Shown here in pieces: positions 24,192 through 25,504 of a stretch of 25,504 bases of DNA; within the stretch, counting starts at the first letter, position 1; the number at the start of each line of letters is the position of its first letter. The notes beneath the pieces are model-generated. The model saw only the letters and a program-made list of their open reading frames with translations. It ran no database searches and was not told the DNA's origin. The stretch spans positions 1 through 25,504 of the forward strand of contig JAANWY010000356.1 in NCBI GenBank assembly GCA_018263655.1, in the 5' to 3' direction. The DNA is from Anaerolineales bacterium (GTDB lineage: Bacteria > Chloroflexota > Anaerolineae > Epilineales > JAANWY01). The translations under genes and the position numbers were made by a program.

Positions 24192-24223
24192 AAACCTGCC
24201 CGGTTGCCGAAGGCAGGTTTTTT
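24192..24223 (+). terminator. Hairpin terminator or attenuator upstream of the secreted-protein gene
   Basis: aaacctgcc (24192-24200) pairs with ggcaggttt (24212-24220), followed by more T residues, a classic intrinsic-terminator shape. It stands 42 bases before the ATG at 24265 with no coding gene immediately upstream. It may end read-through from the transposon, or attenuate a leader transcript of the following gene. Confidence 0.7.
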
Positions 24224-24264
24224 GTGCTTGTAAAACAGAACGATGATGAAAGGAGACAAGAACA

Positions 24265-25155
24265 ATGTTGAGTCGATTTGCACGCATCAGTATGGTGGCC
24301 GTTTTTCTAACAGTCGCACTGTTCAGCTTTGGTAGCCCGCAGCAAGCCTTCGCCGGCGAAAGCGCCGCGGTCGTCGAGAGTATTGTCCACGAGGCCGATA
24401 TCTCCGGCGTGGTGAACCTCATTCAGCAAGCCCTGGTCGACTACGACGGCCTATCGCTGGACGATCAGGCAGTCGTGTACAACGCTATCGGTCGCACGAA
24501 TCGGGCGCTGGACCTGCTTTACGACACCGGAGCAACCGGTGACAGCTTCGATACCGCCGAACATTTGCTGCTGACCCAGTTGGATTTCCTCCACGAAGTC
24601 GAGGCAGCGACTCTGAGCGAGGACATCAGCGACCTGAATATCGTCAACGTCTTCCTGGTCGATCTGGCTCAGCGACGACTGGCCTTTGAGCGCCAGCAAG
24701 GTAACACGTTCGTACTGCTGGGCGCCGCGGAGCCAGTCAGCGTGGTAGACATCGCCGGCGACAACGTCGCAACGCGTGCTGCCATGGCTGAACTGATCAC
24801 AGCCCTGTCGACCGGCCGGCCGGTAGGCTTGGAGCTCAGTGATACAGTCTACCGCGCATTGGGTGAGACTTCCCGTGGCCTCGATCTGGTCGACGAGACT
24901 GTTGAGACGGGCGACGTGTTCAATTCCGCCGTGCGGCTGCTGGACCACCGCTTCCAATTCCTGGTCGATTTGGAAGAGGCAGTGATCAGCGGCGATCTGG
25001 ACGACCTGAGGCTCGTAGCCAACGACTGGGTCGAGCTCTCTAAAGAGCAGCTCGTCTTCGAGCGCCAGTTGGCCGCCCGTGAGCACAACCGCGCCGGCCG
25101 CAGCTTCCTGAGCAACCGCTCAAGCCAGCTCTTCAGCCGGGGGATCAGCCGCTAG
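24265..25155 (+). CDS. Secreted protein of unknown function with an internal domain duplication
   Basis: Predicted 296-aa exported protein, ATG 24265 after AGGAGACAAG. Residues 1-30 form a signal peptide (basic start, hydrophobic VAVFLTVALFSFG, cleavage after AFA). I do not recognise the family. Two homologous helical units follow. Unit 1 (about 54-144) contains AIGRTNRALDLLYDTGATGDSFDTAEHLL, LDFLHEVEAA, DISDLNIVN and RLAFERQ. Unit 2 (about 178-268) contains ALGETSRGLDLVDETVETGDVFNSAVRLL, FQFLVDLEEA, DLDDLRLVA and QLVFERQ. The C-terminal ~25 residues are basic and Ser/Arg-rich (NRAGRSFLSNRSSQLFSRGISR). The gene stands alone between two hairpin terminators, so it is a single-gene transcript. 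Codon use resembles its neighbours. Confidence 0.82.
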   Translation: MLSRFARISMVAVFLTVALFSFGSPQQAFAGESAAVVESIVHEADISGVVNLIQQALVDYDGLSLDDQAVVYNAIGRTNRALDLLYDTGATGDSFDTAEHLLLTQLDFLHEVEAATLSEDISDLNIVNVFLVDLAQRRLAFERQQGNTFVLLGAAEPVSVVDIAGDNVATRAAMAELITALSTGRPVGLELSDTVYRALGETSRGLDLVDETVETGDVFNSAVRLLDHRFQFLVDLEEAVISGDLDDLRLVANDWVELSKEQLVFERQLAAREHNRAGRSFLSNRSSQLFSRGISR

Positions 25156-25213
25156 TGTGAACTCAGCTCGAAAACCGCAATCTCGGGCACCTGGTCAGTC
25201 CGAGAGTTGCCTA

Positions 25214-25248
25214 AGCCACCCGCAGGAGAAGCGGGTGGCTTTTTCTTT
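25214..25248 (+). terminator. Rho-independent terminator after the secreted-protein gene
   Basis: agccacccgc (25214-25223) pairs perfectly with gcgggtggct (25231-25240) around a seven-base loop and is followed by a T-rich tract to 25248. It begins 58 bases after the stop codon. Confidence 0.9.
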
Positions 25249-25261
25249 TGTAAGCGTTCAG

Positions 25262-25382
25262 CTACCCTTGCGAAGGTTAGGAAGAACCTTGGCAAGAGGC
25301 CGATTTTCGACTGGCGAGGGACACCTCAACCCGAAAGCGATTGGCAAACCTTCGCAAGGGTCCCCACTACCTGAACAGTTAC
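25262..25382 (+). mobile_element. ~122-bp palindromic element, copy C, with 13-bp direct repeat
   Basis: Inverted arms acccttgcgaaggtt and aaccttcgcaagggt enclose an interior containing ggccgattttcgactggcga. The sequence tgtaagcgttcag lies immediately outside both ends (25249-25261 and 25383-25395). Same orientation as copy B and almost the same length. It sits directly after the terminator of the secreted-protein gene. Confidence 0.85.
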
Positions 25383-25424
25383 TGTAAGCGTTCAGGGGGC
25401 AACCCATGGAGCATCCCTTCGACA

Positions 25425-25503
25425 GGCTCAGGACGCCGCTCAGGACGCCGCCTGAGTAGACCGAGGCGAAGCCGAGGTCGTATCGAAGCGACGTCCTGAG
25501 CCC
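25425..25503. repeat. Inverted repeat at the window end
   Basis: ggctcaggacgccgct on the left pairs with agcgacgtcctgagcc on the right with one mismatch, enclosing a ccgcctgagtagaccgagg-type interior with a caggacgccg tandem repeat. It shares caggctcaggacgccgctc with the interior of the 178-bp element. It may extend past the window. Confidence 0.6.
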
Positions 25504-25504
25504 A

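Noticed and set aside
1..25504. tRNA, rRNA or known riboswitch genes
   Set aside because: No cloverleaf, rRNA segment or recognisable riboswitch core was found on reading both strands; a covariance-model search would be needed to exclude short ones.

Overview
The window looks like a chromosomal stretch of a GC-rich, environmental, non-model bacterium. The gene types (Opp/Dpp-type uptake genes beside GH4 glycosidases, an Rpn-like nuclease with a Gly-Arg-Glu-Glu tail, a HEAT-repeat protein, an IS481-like element) and the abundance of palindromic intergenic repeats would fit Chloroflexota. That placement is an inference from gene style. No rRNA, tRNA or marker gene supports it.

Left part (1-11.3 kb, all plus strand): two Opp/Dpp-type ABC permeases, a six-haem lipoprotein cytochrome c, an OppF-type ATPase, a small Tic20/DUF4870-like membrane protein, a first GH4 glycosidase, an Rpn-like PD-(D/E)XK nuclease whose 5' end appears frameshifted, a second GH4 enzyme, and a cysteine-type sulfatase. 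A third GH4 gene follows, separated by a 130-bp palindromic insertion. Together this reads as a carbohydrate-uptake and degradation locus (three GH4 enzymes plus a sulfatase, probably for a sulfated or acidic galactoside or uronide). The third GH4 gene is damaged: its last ~57 codons are the reverse strand of a small antitoxin-like gene.

Middle part (13.1-17.9 kb, minus strand): a tight four-gene operon of a Kbl/BioF-type PLP enzyme, a HEAT-repeat protein, a 167-aa membrane-anchored unknown and an MsbA-like ABC exporter.

Right part (18-25.5 kb): a FAD amine/amino-acid oxidase, an MFS transporter and an ICMT-like membrane methyltransferase on the minus strand; an IS481-like transposon; and a secreted protein built from a duplicated domain, flanked by hairpin terminators.

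The most striking content is the set of small non-coding palindromic elements. (1) A ~122-bp family has three copies, two of them flanked by copy-specific 13-15 bp direct repeats. One copy sits exactly between the FAD oxidase and the MFS gene, and its duplicated target carries the stop codon of the first and the start codon of the second, so both genes survive. (2) A ~130-bp perfect-palindrome element (25-bp arms) has one copy flanked by a 10-bp direct repeat. A second copy holds the IS481-like transposon precisely at its hairpin apex and a third, 178-bp, inverted-repeat element near its right end: a nested insertion whose empty sites can be rebuilt base by base. (3) A 42-bp triple-palindrome motif is present twice with compensatory changes.
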